A stretch of 64,000 nucleotides of DNA from DATKWD01 sp035529695. Its GTDB lineage: Bacteria > Actinomycetota > Acidimicrobiia > Acidimicrobiales > Salinilacustritrichaceae. Under the pieces are notes generated by a model. That model saw only the letters and a program-made list of their open reading frames with translations. It had not been told where the DNA came from and ran no database searches. Made by a program: the position numbers and the translations under genes. The stretch lies in contig DATKWD010000002.1 of the NCBI GenBank assembly GCA_035529695.1, positions 1 to 64,000 on the forward strand, written 5' to 3'. Below are positions 6,323 to 16,752 of the stretch, piece by piece (position 1 is the stretch's first letter; every line of letters starts with the position of its first letter).

Positions 6323-9300
6323 GTGACCGATGTAGTCGGTACCGCCAGAGTCATCATCGTTCCCGACACGACGGCGTTCGCTGGGACGCTCTCGAGTCAG
6401 CTCGCCGCGTCGACGGCGGCGATGACCGGCGCGGTTGGTGGTCTCAACAGCGGTCTCGCGGCAGCGCAGACGCAGCTCGCCACGTTCGGGACCTCGGCTA
6501 CCGCCGCCGGGGCGAAGCTCACGAAGTCGCTGACGCTCCCGATCGTCGCCATCGGCGGGATCGCGCTGAAGGCTGGCGCTGACTTCCAGACCGCCATGCT
6601 GCAGGTGCAGGCCGTCTCGGGCGCGACCGGCGTCGAGTTCGAATCGCTGAACGACCTCGCGAAGGAGCTGGGGCGTACTACGCAGTTCTCGGCCAGTCAG
6701 GCCGCCGACGCGATGGGCTTCCTCGCGATGGCCGGCTTCGAAGCGAACGAGATCCTCGGGGCGCTCCCCGGGACCCTCAACCTCGCCGCCGCCGGGAACC
6801 TCGAGCTCGCCCAAGCCGCGGACATCGTCACCAACATCCTGACCGGTTACGGCAAGGAAGTCGGCGAGCTCGGCGCGGCGAACGACGCGCTCGTCCAGAC
6901 CTTCACCAGTAGCAACACGTCGCTCGCTCAGCTCGGCGAGGCGTTCAAGTTCGTCGCCCCCGTCGCCGCGTCGGCTGGCCTCGACTTCAACGAAGTGACC
7001 GCCGCGCTCGGCCTCCTCGGCAACGCCGGCATCCAAGCGTCGATGGCCGGTACCACCCTCCGCGGTGGCATCGCCAAGCTCGCGAAGCCGACCAACGAGG
7101 CGCAGGGGGCGCTCGAACGGCTCGGGATCCAGGTCAACGACTCCGGCGGCCAGATGCTCCCGCTGGTCGACATCATCCGCCAGTTCGAAGCGGCCGGGCT
7201 GTCCACCGCCGACGCCATGACCATCTTCGGTCTCCGCGCCGGCCCCGGTTTCGCGGCGCTCGTCTCGCAGGGTGCCGACGCCCTCGGCGACCTCACCACA
7301 CAGAACGCGCTCGCAGGCGAGGAAGCCGAGCTGGCCGCCAAGGCCCTCGGCCTCGAGGGATCGGTCGCTGAAGGGCTCACCGAGGCCTTCCTCGCTTCGC
7401 TGCCGGTGATCCAGCAGTACAACGAGAACACCGATGAGACCACGGCGATCCTCGGGGCGCTCACCGTCGCCGGCCAGGACGCATCCGAGAGCGCCGAATC
7501 GCTCGCCGGGATCGTCACCTCGTTCAACACCGACGCCGGGGCGTTCGCGGAGGCCCTCGGCGGCGCGGCCGACGGGCTCGGGTTCATGGTCGATGAGACC
7601 GGCCAGCTCGTCCAGACCCTCCCCGACGGCACCGTCGAAGTCGTGTCGCTCCTCGAGGCGGTCACCCTGCTCGAGGGGGCCGGGCTCTCCACGCAAGACC
7701 TCATGGCCAAGTTCGGCGACACCGTGGGCGGCGACCTCGCGGCAGCGCTCTCTGTCGGCTCCGAAGAAATGCTCAAGATCTTCGAGGAGACCGGCAAGGC
7801 GGGCCGCGCCGCGGAGATTGCCGAGATCCAGATGTCGGGTGTGCGTGGCTCGATGCTGCGCCTGAAGTCCGCGGCTGAGGGTGTCGCCATCGCTTTCTCC
7901 GAGGCGGGGGTCCTCGACGCGCTCGCGAAGTTCGCCGAGTTCCTGACCAACATCTTCTCGAAGCTCGCGACGGCCAACCCGGCGATCTTCAAGTTCGTCG
8001 CTGTCGTCGGTCTGATCGCCGCGTCGATCGGGCCGGTGCTGCTCATCATCGGGAAGCTGTCCACCGGGCTGGCCGCGCTCTCTGTTCGCCTCACCGCGTT
8101 CTCTGTGGGCGGCGCGATCGGCGGCGCGATCAAGGGCATCAAGGCGCTCGGTCTCGTCCTCGGGAACATCGGCAAGCAGCTCCTCCTCATCGCCTTCAAC
8201 CCGGTCACCCTCGCGATCGGGCTGTTCGTCGGGGCGATGGTCCTGGCGTGGAAGAACAGCGAGGCGCTCCGCGAAGCCGTCGGGCGGCTCGCCGACATCC
8301 TCGGCGGGATCTTCGCTGGGACTCTCGGCGCGGTCGGCGACGCGGTGTCGAAGCTCGCGGGTCTGCTCGGCGACAAGCTCGCAGTCGCCGGCGAGTTCTT
8401 GGGCGACAAGATCGCGGTGCTGGTCGACGCCTTCGCCGACTGGCTCGAGAACGGCCTCGCTGCCGTGTCGTCGTTCATCGAGGGTTCCGTGGTCCCCGCC
8501 GTGTCGAAGCTCGGCGACTTCCTCGGCGAGCTCGCCAGCGCCCTCAGCTCCACCCTCGGCCCGGCCATCGACAAGGTCGTGGAGGTGGTCGAGTTCCTGG
8601 CCGACGTGTTCAATCAGGCCGCCTTCGGGATGGAGAACGCCGCGTTCTTCGCCGGGGACCTCGAGGCACCGATCGCCATCCTCGGCGAAACGTTCTTCCG
8701 GCTCGGCGTCTTCGTCAGAGACGTGATCGAAATCTTCGAGATCGGCATCGACGTGATCAAGGTGATCGCCGACGAGGGGCTCGCAAACCTGACCTCGGCG
8801 GTCGGGAATGTGATCGACGCCTTCCGGGCGCTCGCCTCGGGCGACTTCGACGGGTTCGTGGACTCGATCCGCATGGCCGGCGACGACGCGCTCGAGGCGG
8901 TCGTCAACTTCGCGATCGAGATCCCGCTTCAGTTCTTCGACACGCTCGCCGTCGGGATGCAGGCCGGCCTCGATCAGCTCGCCAGCATCGACGTCCTCTC
9001 CCCGCTTGTGGCCTCCGTCTCGGCCGGGCTCACCACCGTCGTCAACCTCGTGAGCAACCTCGGCGGCGCGATCGCGGCGGCGCTCCGCGGCGACTTCGAC
9101 CAGGCCGGCGAGTTCTTCTCAAGCTTCCTCGACAACCTCGGCACGCTCATCACCACCAACATCCCCGCCGTCCTGTCGGGCCTCAGCGAGCTCATCTCCG
9201 GTCCGGTCTCCGACGCCGTGTCCAACGCGCTCACCGCCGCCGTCGGGGCCGTGAAGGACATCCCGGTGGTCGGCCCGCTCGCCGAAGGCATCCAGCTCAT

Positions 9301-12300
9301 CATCGAGAGCGCCATCGATCTGGTCGCCGGCCGGCTCGACTTCTTCTCGAAGATCTTCCAGGGCGACTTCGGTGGGGCGGTCGAGGTGCTCCGCGGCCGG
9401 TTCTCGATCCTCCTCGACCGGGCCGCCACCATCCTGTTCGAGCTCATCCCCGCGGCGCTCGGCGACCTCGGGACCGTGATCGGCGAAACGCTCGTCGTCG
9501 CGTTCGACGGGCTCGCCAACGTGCTCGAGGGAACCCCGCTCGAGGGGATCTTCCGCACCCTGGCCGAGCTCGCCGAACCGCTCGCCGGGTTCCTCGCCGA
9601 CAACCTCGTCCCTGCGCTCGCCACGCTCGCCACGATCCTCCTCGGGTTCGCTGGCGCTTCGGTGGTTCCCGGGATCATCGCCGGTATCGCCGGGGCGCTC
9701 GCCACCGTCGGGGCGGTCATCGCCACCATCCTCAGCCCCATCGGTCTCCTCGTCGCCGGGATCGCCGCCATCGGGTTCGCGTTCTTCAAGCTGCTACAGG
9801 ACAACGAGGGGTTCCGTGAGGGAGTCCTCAACGCCATCAACGCGGTCGTGGAGGGCTTCACGAAGATCCCCGACGTGATCGGGGTGGTGGTCGAGAAGTT
9901 CGGCGCGATCGTGGACGCCATCGTCGGCTTCGAACCGCTCCAACGGGCGATCGAAAACGTCGGCGTCATCATCACCGGCCTCCTGCCGATCCTCGACTCG
10001 TTCATCGGCGCGATCGTGAACGACATCGTCCCGGCTCTGCAGGAGAACCTGCTGCCGATCATCGAAAACGTGGCGTCCGTGGTCGGCACCGTGCTGCAGG
10101 TCGCCTTCGCCGCCTTGACCATCGCCATCGAAAAGGTCACCGAGGTGATCGCCGCCTTGGTCGACGCCGGTCTCTTCGACGCTGTGGCTGACGCCGTGGG
10201 CTTCGCGGGCGAAGCGTTCGGCTCGGCGATCGAGGCCATCCGCGGCTTCACCGACATCATCGCCGGGATCTTCTCGGGCGACCTCGACCAGATCACCGAA
10301 GGCATTACGGGGCTGGCTCAGGGCATCCTCGACACGTTCACCTCGGTCCTGGCCGACCTCCCCGGCGCGGCGCTCGACGCGATCCTGTCGGTCAACGACG
10401 TGATCTTCGGGGGCCTCAGCAACATCCCCGTCATCGGCGAGCTGTTCGAAACGATCCAGCAGGTCATCGGCGACGTGGGCATCGCGCTGCAGGGCGTGTT
10501 CGACATTCTCGGCGGCATCTTCAGCCTTGACGGGAGCCGGATCCTCGACGGGCTGGCTGGCGTCGGCGAGGGGTTCCTCCTCCTGCTCGGCGAGGCGTTC
10601 ACCAACCTCCCCGAACTCCTCGCCGGGATCCTCGGCGACGGGATCCCCATCATCCTCGGGGCCTTCTCGGGCATCGGTGAGTTCATCGCCGACAAGCTCA
10701 GCGAGGTACCGCTCCTCGGCGAGATCTTCGAGACCATCGGCCAGGTCGTCAACGACGTCGCCGACGGCCTCTCGGGCATCTTCGACATCATCGCCGGGAT
10801 CATCACCCTCGATCCGGGCCGCATCGCTGAAGGGCTCGGCGGCCTCGGCGAGTCGCTCCTCGGGATCTTCCGCGAAGCGCTCACGGCCATCCCCGAGATC
10901 CTCGTGGACATCATCTCCGACGCCGTGCCGTTCATCGCCGACGCCCTCGGCGGGATCGGCGACTTCCTGTCGGGCCTCTTTGACGACGTGCCGATCATCG
11001 GCGAGATCTTCGACACGATCGGCAGCACCATCACCGGGGTCGGCGACGCTCTCGGCGGCATCTTCGACATCATCGCCGGGATCGTGTCGCTCGACTTCGG
11101 GCGAGTCATCGACGGGATCAAGGAACTGGCCGGCGGGATCGGCAACGCCCTCTTCGGGATCCTCGCCAACGTCCCGCAGCTCCTCGCCGACCTCGGGTTC
11201 CTGATCCTCGACGGCCTCGCCGCAGCGTTCCCCGCCATCGGCACCTTCTTCACCGACACCGTGCTGCCCGCCATCGGCACCGCACTCGCCGCTCTGCCCG
11301 GCCTCATCGGCTCAGCTCTCAGCGGCGCGGCCGACCTCCTCGGCGCTCTCGCCGGCTGGCTCCTCGGCGTCATCGTGAGCTTCGGAGCGTGGATCTTCTC
11401 CGACGGCATCCCCGCCATCATCGACTTCTTCGTTGGGATCCCCGCAGCGATCGGCGACTTCTTCTCCGGGGGCGGGGCCGACGACGGCGGCGGCGCTGGA
11501 GGCGGCCTCATCGATTGGGCGACGAAGGCCTTCGCTCAGCTCGGCGAGTGGCTCGTCAACGACGGGATCCCCGCCGTGGTCGAGTTCGTCGCCATGCTCC
11601 CCGGGAAGATCGTGGAGGCCCTGGCCGGCGTCGGCTCGTTCATTTGGGACGGGATCGTCGTCGCCTTCAACTTCGTCCGCGACAACATCGGCGAGTGGGT
11701 CGGCACCATCGCCGAGTTCTTCAACCCCTTCAACGCCGACTCGATTTGGGCGAAGGCCGCCGGGCTACTCCTCGAGGTGGGCAGCTTCCTGTGGGACGCC
11801 ATCAGCGGCGTCCTCGGGTTCGTGTTCGACAACTTCGGCGAGTGGGCGGGGACGCTTGCCGAGTTCTTCAACCCGTTCAACGCGGACAGCGTTTGGGCGC
11901 GGGCGGTACTCGCAGCGGCCGAGGTTGGCTCGTTCCTGTGGGACGCACTCAGCGGGCTACTCGGCTTCGTGTTCGACAACTTCGGGACGTGGATCGGTAC
12001 CCTCGCCGAGTTCTTCAACCCGACGAACCCCGACGGGCTGGTGCAGCGGGCCATCGGTCTCGCCGCCACGATGGGCGAGACCATCTGGAACGGGATCGTC
12101 GGCGGCTTCAACTTCGTGAAGGACAACATCGGGACGTGGGTCGGCTCGGTGGTCGAGTTCTTCAACCCGCTCAACCCGGAAGGTCTCGTGCAGAAGGCCA
12201 TCGGGTTCTTCTCCACCGCCGGCGAAACGATTTGGGGTGGCATCTCGGGGGCCTTCACCTTCATCAAGGACAAGGTCGGCGAAGCCATCACCGGTATCGC

Positions 12301-13795
12301 CGAGTTCTTCAACCCGACCAACCCCGACGGCCTCGTCAGCAAGGTGCTCGCGTTCAAGGACACCATCCTCGAGAAGTTCGGCGAGGTCGGGTCGGCCATC
12401 ATCGACGGCATCGCCCAAGGCATCTCGGGCGCGGCGAACTTCGTCGGCGACTTCGTGTCGAACATCGGCCGAGCCTTCGTCGATTTCATCAACGTGCAGG
12501 TGATCGACCGGATCAACGACGCCATCCCGAACTCGCTCGGGCCGGTCAACATTCCCGACAACCCGATCCCCCACATCAACCTGGCGGAAGGCGGGATCTT
12601 CGACCGGCCCACCGTGGCGCAGATCGGTGAAGCTGGCGCGGAGGTGGTCATCCCGCTGACCAACGTGGAGCGGGCGCTCGCCTTGGCCGAGCAGTCGGGC
12701 CTCACCGCCCTCATCACTCACCAGCTCACAGGACAGGCTGTGGCGGGCGCTGCGGGCGTGGGAGCCCCTGCGGGGGCTGGCGGCCCCGGAGGGGCTGGCG
12801 GGGCAGGAGCGGGCGCTGTGGGCGCTCCTGGCGGGTCTCTGGAAGCGATCGCCAACACCGCGGGCACCGCCGTCGGTGAGGGATTCACGGCCGGGGTGAC
12901 CGACGCCATCATGGCCTCGGGCGCTGCGACCCTCGACCCGGCCGCAACCGATACCGGGATGGCGGCCGGGATGGCGTTCAACGAAGGGATGACCGGCGGC
13001 CTCGAGCAGAGCGCCAGCATGGTCGAGATGGCCTCGGCCGGCGTGGTCGGCGCAGCAGAAGCCGCGGCGATCGCGGCCGCTCAGATCGCGTCGCCGTCGC
13101 AGGTGTTCTTCGACATCGGGATGAGCCTCTCCGAAGGGCTCGCCGCGGGGATGGAAGCCGGGACCGCTGCGGTCGCCGCTGCTGGCGCAGGCGCAGTCGG
13201 CGCGGCCTCTGGCGGGGCTGGCGCGGCCGGGGGTGCCGCGGCGAGCGCGATCGGGAGCTTCGAGCAGGCCGTCTCCGAGCTGAACAGCGTCGGGTACTTC
13301 GGCGAAGGTCTCCAGGGCGGCACCGACAAGACGCGGGCCAACTTCGCCAGCAACTACTTCTCCGACCCGGACCGTGCAGCCGTCCTCGCTGGCACGCCCG
13401 CCACCGTGTTCGAAGATGGATCGATGCGGCTGCTCGCCGACGGGGGCATCATCACCGACCCGACCCGAGCACTGATCGGCGAAGCGGGACCCGAGGTGGT
13501 CCTCCCCCTCACCAACCCGAAGCGGGTCCTCGAGCTCGCCACCGCGTCGGGCCTCTTCGGGGTCCTCGCCGAAGGGCTCTCGTCGGCGGTCCCGTCTGCG
13601 GGGCCGGTCGGTCAGCTCGCTGGCGTCGGAGCGCCGAGCACCCCGACACCGAACGCTGTGACCCCCCGACCCGAACCGGAACAGGTTGTAGGCTCCAGCG
13701 GCAGCACCTTCAACATCTACGGGGTGTCCGCGGACGACGTGGTCGCCAAGATCGTCGCCCGGGAAGAGACGGCCATGAGAGGGATTCGGCGCTGA
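6323..13795 (+). CDS. tape measure protein
   Basis: A 2,490-residue tape measure protein that sets tail length and lines the tube. The N-terminal third has the TP901/PhageMin_Tail character (TTQFSASQAADAMGFLAMAG, then GITLRGG-type SMAGTTLRGGIAKL). Hydrophobic helical stretches fill the middle. Three copies of a roughly 94-residue unit centred on IPVIGELFETI lie at about residues 1367, 1461 and 1556. Five copies of a roughly 49-residue unit ending in EFFNP lie at residues 1798-1994. Two copies of IGEAGxEVVxPLTN (about 2095 and 2380) flank a Gly/Ala-rich stretch. At the usual 1.5 angstrom per residue the tail would be very long, roughly 370 nm. GTG start; the stop overlaps the next ATG. Confidence 0.95.
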   Translation: MTDVVGTARVIIVPDTTAFAGTLSSQLAASTAAMTGAVGGLNSGLAAAQTQLATFGTSATAAGAKLTKSLTLPIVAIGGIALKAGADFQTAMLQVQAVSGATGVEFESLNDLAKELGRTTQFSASQAADAMGFLAMAGFEANEILGALPGTLNLAAAGNLELAQAADIVTNILTGYGKEVGELGAANDALVQTFTSSNTSLAQLGEAFKFVAPVAASAGLDFNEVTAALGLLGNAGIQASMAGTTLRGGIAKLAKPTNEAQGALERLGIQVNDSGGQMLPLVDIIRQFEAAGLSTADAMTIFGLRAGPGFAALVSQGADALGDLTTQNALAGEEAELAAKALGLEGSVAEGLTEAFLASLPVIQQYNENTDETTAILGALTVAGQDASESAESLAGIVTSFNTDAGAFAEALGGAADGLGFMVDETGQLVQTLPDGTVEVVSLLEAVTLLEGAGLSTQDLMAKFGDTVGGDLAAALSVGSEEMLKIFEETGKAGRAAEIAEIQMSGVRGSMLRLKSAAEGVAIAFSEAGVLDALAKFAEFLTNIFSKLATANPAIFKFVAVVGLIAASIGPVLLIIGKLSTGLAALSVRLTAFSVGGAIGGAIKGIKALGLVLGNIGKQLLLIAFNPVTLAIGLFVGAMVLAWKNSEALREAVGRLADILGGIFAGTLGAVGDAVSKLAGLLGDKLAVAGEFLGDKIAVLVDAFADWLENGLAAVSSFIEGSVVPAVSKLGDFLGELASALSSTLGPAIDKVVEVVEFLADVFNQAAFGMENAAFFAGDLEAPIAILGETFFRLGVFVRDVIEIFEIGIDVIKVIADEGLANLTSAVGNVIDAFRALASGDFDGFVDSIRMAGDDALEAVVNFAIEIPLQFFDTLAVGMQAGLDQLASIDVLSPLVASVSAGLTTVVNLVSNLGGAIAAALRGDFDQAGEFFSSFLDNLGTLITTNIPAVLSGLSELISGPVSDAVSNALTAAVGAVKDIPVVGPLAEGIQLIIESAIDLVAGRLDFFSKIFQGDFGGAVEVLRGRFSILLDRAATILFELIPAALGDLGTVIGETLVVAFDGLANVLEGTPLEGIFRTLAELAEPLAGFLADNLVPALATLATILLGFAGASVVPGIIAGIAGALATVGAVIATILSPIGLLVAGIAAIGFAFFKLLQDNEGFREGVLNAINAVVEGFTKIPDVIGVVVEKFGAIVDAIVGFEPLQRAIENVGVIITGLLPILDSFIGAIVNDIVPALQENLLPIIENVASVVGTVLQVAFAALTIAIEKVTEVIAALVDAGLFDAVADAVGFAGEAFGSAIEAIRGFTDIIAGIFSGDLDQITEGITGLAQGILDTFTSVLADLPGAALDAILSVNDVIFGGLSNIPVIGELFETIQQVIGDVGIALQGVFDILGGIFSLDGSRILDGLAGVGEGFLLLLGEAFTNLPELLAGILGDGIPIILGAFSGIGEFIADKLSEVPLLGEIFETIGQVVNDVADGLSGIFDIIAGIITLDPGRIAEGLGGLGESLLGIFREALTAIPEILVDIISDAVPFIADALGGIGDFLSGLFDDVPIIGEIFDTIGSTITGVGDALGGIFDIIAGIVSLDFGRVIDGIKELAGGIGNALFGILANVPQLLADLGFLILDGLAAAFPAIGTFFTDTVLPAIGTALAALPGLIGSALSGAADLLGALAGWLLGVIVSFGAWIFSDGIPAIIDFFVGIPAAIGDFFSGGGADDGGGAGGGLIDWATKAFAQLGEWLVNDGIPAVVEFVAMLPGKIVEALAGVGSFIWDGIVVAFNFVRDNIGEWVGTIAEFFNPFNADSIWAKAAGLLLEVGSFLWDAISGVLGFVFDNFGEWAGTLAEFFNPFNADSVWARAVLAAAEVGSFLWDALSGLLGFVFDNFGTWIGTLAEFFNPTNPDGLVQRAIGLAATMGETIWNGIVGGFNFVKDNIGTWVGSVVEFFNPLNPEGLVQKAIGFFSTAGETIWGGISGAFTFIKDKVGEAITGIAEFFNPTNPDGLVSKVLAFKDTILEKFGEVGSAIIDGIAQGISGAANFVGDFVSNIGRAFVDFINVQVIDRINDAIPNSLGPVNIPDNPIPHINLAEGGIFDRPTVAQIGEAGAEVVIPLTNVERALALAEQSGLTALITHQLTGQAVAGAAGVGAPAGAGGPGGAGGAGAGAVGAPGGSLEAIANTAGTAVGEGFTAGVTDAIMASGAATLDPAATDTGMAAGMAFNEGMTGGLEQSASMVEMASAGVVGAAEAAAIAAAQIASPSQVFFDIGMSLSEGLAAGMEAGTAAVAAAGAGAVGAASGGAGAAGGAAASAIGSFEQAVSELNSVGYFGEGLQGGTDKTRANFASNYFSDPDRAAVLAGTPATVFEDGSMRLLADGGIITDPTRALIGEAGPEVVLPLTNPKRVLELATASGLFGVLAEGLSSAVPSAGPVGQLAGVGAPSTPTPNAVTPRPEPEQVVGSSGSTFNIYGVSADDVVAKIVAREETAMRGIRR

Positions 13796-15630
13796 TGTGG
13801 CATGGATACGGCTACCTCACCCGCGGCACCGACCGAGTGGAGATCTGGAACAACGACCGGGTCCTCCACTACCTCCAGGGCGACCCGCTCGGCCTCACCG
13901 GCTCACCGCCCGTCAACGGGCTGAAGCACAAGACGACCAGGGTCGAGGTCAACTGCGGATGCACCACGCTGCGGCCCCTCTACTGCGAGAAGGGGTCCGG
14001 CACCGACGGCGCGTACCGGTCGCCCGAGCTGGACGGCGCACCGTGGTACGACCCTGACGTTCCCGAGTCGGCCGAGTTCGCCGGGCTCATCGTGGAGACC
14101 ATCGAGGGGTTCGACTCGGTCGTCCGACGCACCGTCACCGACGCCGCGATCCGAGGCGGATCCCTTGGCCCGCAACGCCTCGGGGCGCGGACCCTCACCG
14201 TCACCGGCTGGCTGCGCGCGAAGACGTGCTGCGCCGCGGAGTACGGCCTCCGCTGGCTCGAGGCGGCGCTCACCGGGGGGGCGTGCGACGACTGCGCTCT
14301 CGGCGAGCTGTCGATGTTCCGGTGTTGCCCACCCGATGACGAGGGCGGCTACTTCGAGCAGGTCCCCCCCACCGCTCAGTTCGACCCGCAGACCCCTGGG
14401 ACGCTCACCGTCACCGACCTCGGCGGCGGGATCTACGACTTCGTCTACGACGACTTCGATCGCAGCAACGTGGTCTCGTTGCAGGGCGGCGCTGTGAACA
14501 ACGCTCTCGGGTTCCTGCCCGTCACCCTCAACGGGGCCGACCCCGAGGGCATGGCCCAAATCAGCATCGGAGCTGACCCCGCCGGCCCCGAGATCAACTT
14601 CTCGATCTCCTACGGGCTCATCACCGCTCAGGCTGACGTGGCGTCCGGTACTGGCCGGGAGCTGTCGCTCACGATCGACACGAACATCGACCTCGGGCTC
14701 CCCGTCGAGAACCAGACCCGCGACGACCTCGCCGCCGCGCTCGCCGACTGGATCACCCTCTACGGCGACGGCGCGGTCATCGCAGCCAAGCCGTTCTCGA
14801 ACGGGCGGGCCTACACCGCGAAGGATGGCCCCGACCCAGCGAACTACGACCGGGAGGTGCTACGCCTCGGGCTGGTCGACGGCCCCACCGTCATCGAACG
14901 GAACGGGACCTGCTGCGACTCGTGCGGATGCACCGACCTCCGGGTCCAGTTCACCCTCGCATCGGAGTCGCCGTTCATCTTCGGGCCGATCGACTGGTGC
15001 CTCGAGGACGCCAGCTTCCTCACCGAACCCGAGAACGAATACTGCCTCAGCCTGTTCTGTGGCGACTGCCCCGAGGCGGCCGACCCGTTCTTCCGGCTCA
15101 CCTGCGGTGGCGACACCATCTTCGCCCCGCCCCCGGTGTTCAACCCGATCATCACCTGCTACTGCGACCCGTGGGTCCAGTACCGGATGTGCTGCTCGCT
15201 GAGCAACGAGGCCGACTGGAACGAAGCGTCGACCGTGATCCGCGTCGAGGCCGGCAACGCGACGTTGCGCCACATGAAGATCCAGGCGTTCATCAACCCG
15301 TTCGGCGATGACCGGCCATGCCCGTGCGATCCCGACGACCTGTTCTGGCTCTGCCGGGACCCGTGCTCGGTCATCGAGATCGCCGAGCTTCCCTCGGGGT
15401 CGATCCTCACCGTCGATTCCCGCTCGAGGATCTCCACGCTCGAGCTGGCCGGCGGCGGTTCGCAGGGCGGCACCCGGTTCATCACCGGGGAGCGGGGCGT
15501 CCCGTTCGAATGGGTCGACCTCGCCGCCTGCTCGACTGTCTGCTTCCTCATCACCGTCGACGCGAACCACTCGAGCCAGACCAAGGTGTCGGTCGGCGTC
15601 GCTGAGAGGTTCCAGGCCAGTGGCGGTTAG
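13795..15630 (+). CDS. distal tail/baseplate protein
   Basis: A 611-residue protein right after the tape measure, the usual place of the distal tail (Dit-like) protein that forms the ring at the tail tip. The first 160 residues fit this role (a beta-rich start, then AGLIVETIEGFDS and RTLTVTGWLRA). The rest is beta-rich with many Cys pairs (CGCTTL, CCPPD, CCDSCGC, CYCDPW, CPCDPDD), suggesting galectin-like or carbohydrate-binding insertions. It starts in a TGATG overlap. Confidence 0.65.
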   Translation: MWHGYGYLTRGTDRVEIWNNDRVLHYLQGDPLGLTGSPPVNGLKHKTTRVEVNCGCTTLRPLYCEKGSGTDGAYRSPELDGAPWYDPDVPESAEFAGLIVETIEGFDSVVRRTVTDAAIRGGSLGPQRLGARTLTVTGWLRAKTCCAAEYGLRWLEAALTGGACDDCALGELSMFRCCPPDDEGGYFEQVPPTAQFDPQTPGTLTVTDLGGGIYDFVYDDFDRSNVVSLQGGAVNNALGFLPVTLNGADPEGMAQISIGADPAGPEINFSISYGLITAQADVASGTGRELSLTIDTNIDLGLPVENQTRDDLAAALADWITLYGDGAVIAAKPFSNGRAYTAKDGPDPANYDREVLRLGLVDGPTVIERNGTCCDSCGCTDLRVQFTLASESPFIFGPIDWCLEDASFLTEPENEYCLSLFCGDCPEAADPFFRLTCGGDTIFAPPPVFNPIITCYCDPWVQYRMCCSLSNEADWNEASTVIRVEAGNATLRHMKIQAFINPFGDDRPCPCDPDDLFWLCRDPCSVIEIAELPSGSILTVDSRSRISTLELAGGGSQGGTRFITGERGVPFEWVDLAACSTVCFLITVDANHSSQTKVSVGVAERFQASGG

Positions 15631-16741
15631 CGGACAGGCGATCCTCGGCTCGGGCGACGACCTTCGGGTGCTGCTGATGACCCGGGGCGGCGGGCAGGTC
15701 ATCACCGAAATCAACCCCGACTCGGGGAGCTTCAACCGGAAGCTCGACGGGACCACCGCGGCGTCGCTCGTCGCGACCGTCAGCGGCGGCGACCTGCGGT
15801 CCTGCTGCGACGAGTTCGCCGAAGCCTACGCCTGGGCCACAGAGCTGCTCATCACTCGAGACGGCCGCGACCAGTGGGCCGGCCCCATCACGAACCTCGT
15901 GTTCGCGTACGGGTCCGTGAGCGTCGAAGCGTCGGACCTCACCGCGTGGTGGGACCGCCGGGTCCTCCCCGACGAGTGCCACTTCCAGGTGGACCTGGCC
16001 GACATCTTCCTCGACTACCACGCCGCGGCGATGGCCTCCGACCCGTCACCGAACATCGTGATCTCAGCGACCCGCACCGGGATCCTCGGCGACCGGCAGG
16101 TCTTCGGCGATGACTTCGACTACGCCTCCGACCACATCCATGAGCTCACCCGCACCGGTCTCGACTTCACCGCCTATGGCCGGACCGTCATCGTCGGCGG
16201 CGAAGAGATCCCGACCGACCCGATCGTCACCCTCACCGACGAGGACTGGATCACCCCGCCGACCGTGCAGGAGCGCGGCAACGAGCAGGCGACCGTGGTC
16301 GTCGTCCGTGGGAACAGCGAACAGGTGAAGTTCAGGGCCGAGGCCCGCGACCCCGACTACGTCAACTTCTACGGCGAGATCGTCCGGGTGTTCAACGAGG
16401 GCGAGATCCGAGACGAACCCAGCCTGCAAGCCGCGGCGCAAACCCGCCTCGATCTGCTCAAGGACCCGCTCTACATCGTCCCCCCGCAGAACGCTGGGCT
16501 TCGCTCCACCGCCCCGATCACGCTCACCGAGCTGGTCCCCGGCGCTCGAGTTCGGGTCGACACTCAGGCGACGTGCCGGAAGATGGTCCGCGACTTCCGG
16601 CTCGCTGAGGTGTCCGTCAACTTCGACGGGACCGTGTCGATCACCCTGCAGCCGATCGGAACCACGCAGTCGGGTGGCCCCGGCTCGGGAGCGCCAGCCG
16701 AGCAGAACGGTTCCAACTGTGCCGCGCTGCCCGTCGCGTAG
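15620..16741 (+). CDS. minor tail protein, ReqiPepy6 Gp37-like
   Basis: A 373-residue protein in the second position after the tape measure, resembling the actinophage Gp37-like minor tail family that forms the tail-tip hub. Family-like pieces are TEINPDSGSFNRKLDG, ELLITRDGRDQWAGPI, ASDLTAWWDRR, the middle domain (IVISATRTGILGDRQV) and the C-terminal SVNFDGTVSITLQPIG. GTG 15620 is chosen because it overlaps the preceding stop by only 11 bases, while upstream in-frame sequence is shadow of the previous gene. Confidence 0.65.
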   Translation: MAVSGQAILGSGDDLRVLLMTRGGGQVITEINPDSGSFNRKLDGTTAASLVATVSGGDLRSCCDEFAEAYAWATELLITRDGRDQWAGPITNLVFAYGSVSVEASDLTAWWDRRVLPDECHFQVDLADIFLDYHAAAMASDPSPNIVISATRTGILGDRQVFGDDFDYASDHIHELTRTGLDFTAYGRTVIVGGEEIPTDPIVTLTDEDWITPPTVQERGNEQATVVVVRGNSEQVKFRAEARDPDYVNFYGEIVRVFNEGEIRDEPSLQAAAQTRLDLLKDPLYIVPPQNAGLRSTAPITLTELVPGARVRVDTQATCRKMVRDFRLAEVSVNFDGTVSITLQPIGTTQSGGPGSGAPAEQNGSNCAALPVA

Positions 16742-16744
16742 TAT
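16739..16744 (+). promoter_or_regulatory. -10 box, leaderless start
   Basis: TAGTAT, overlapping the preceding TAG stop, lies 8 bases before ATG 16753, and no Shine-Dalgarno is present. Confidence 0.5.
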
Positions 16745-16752
16745 CCGGTGCC

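Noticed and set aside
5981..13542. Long minus-strand open frames opposite the tape measure (for example 5981-7696, 6928-8613, 8974-10305, 10318-11511).
   Set aside because: High GC content leaves antisense frames open. They have low-complexity composition without domains, and the + strand tape measure explains the region.
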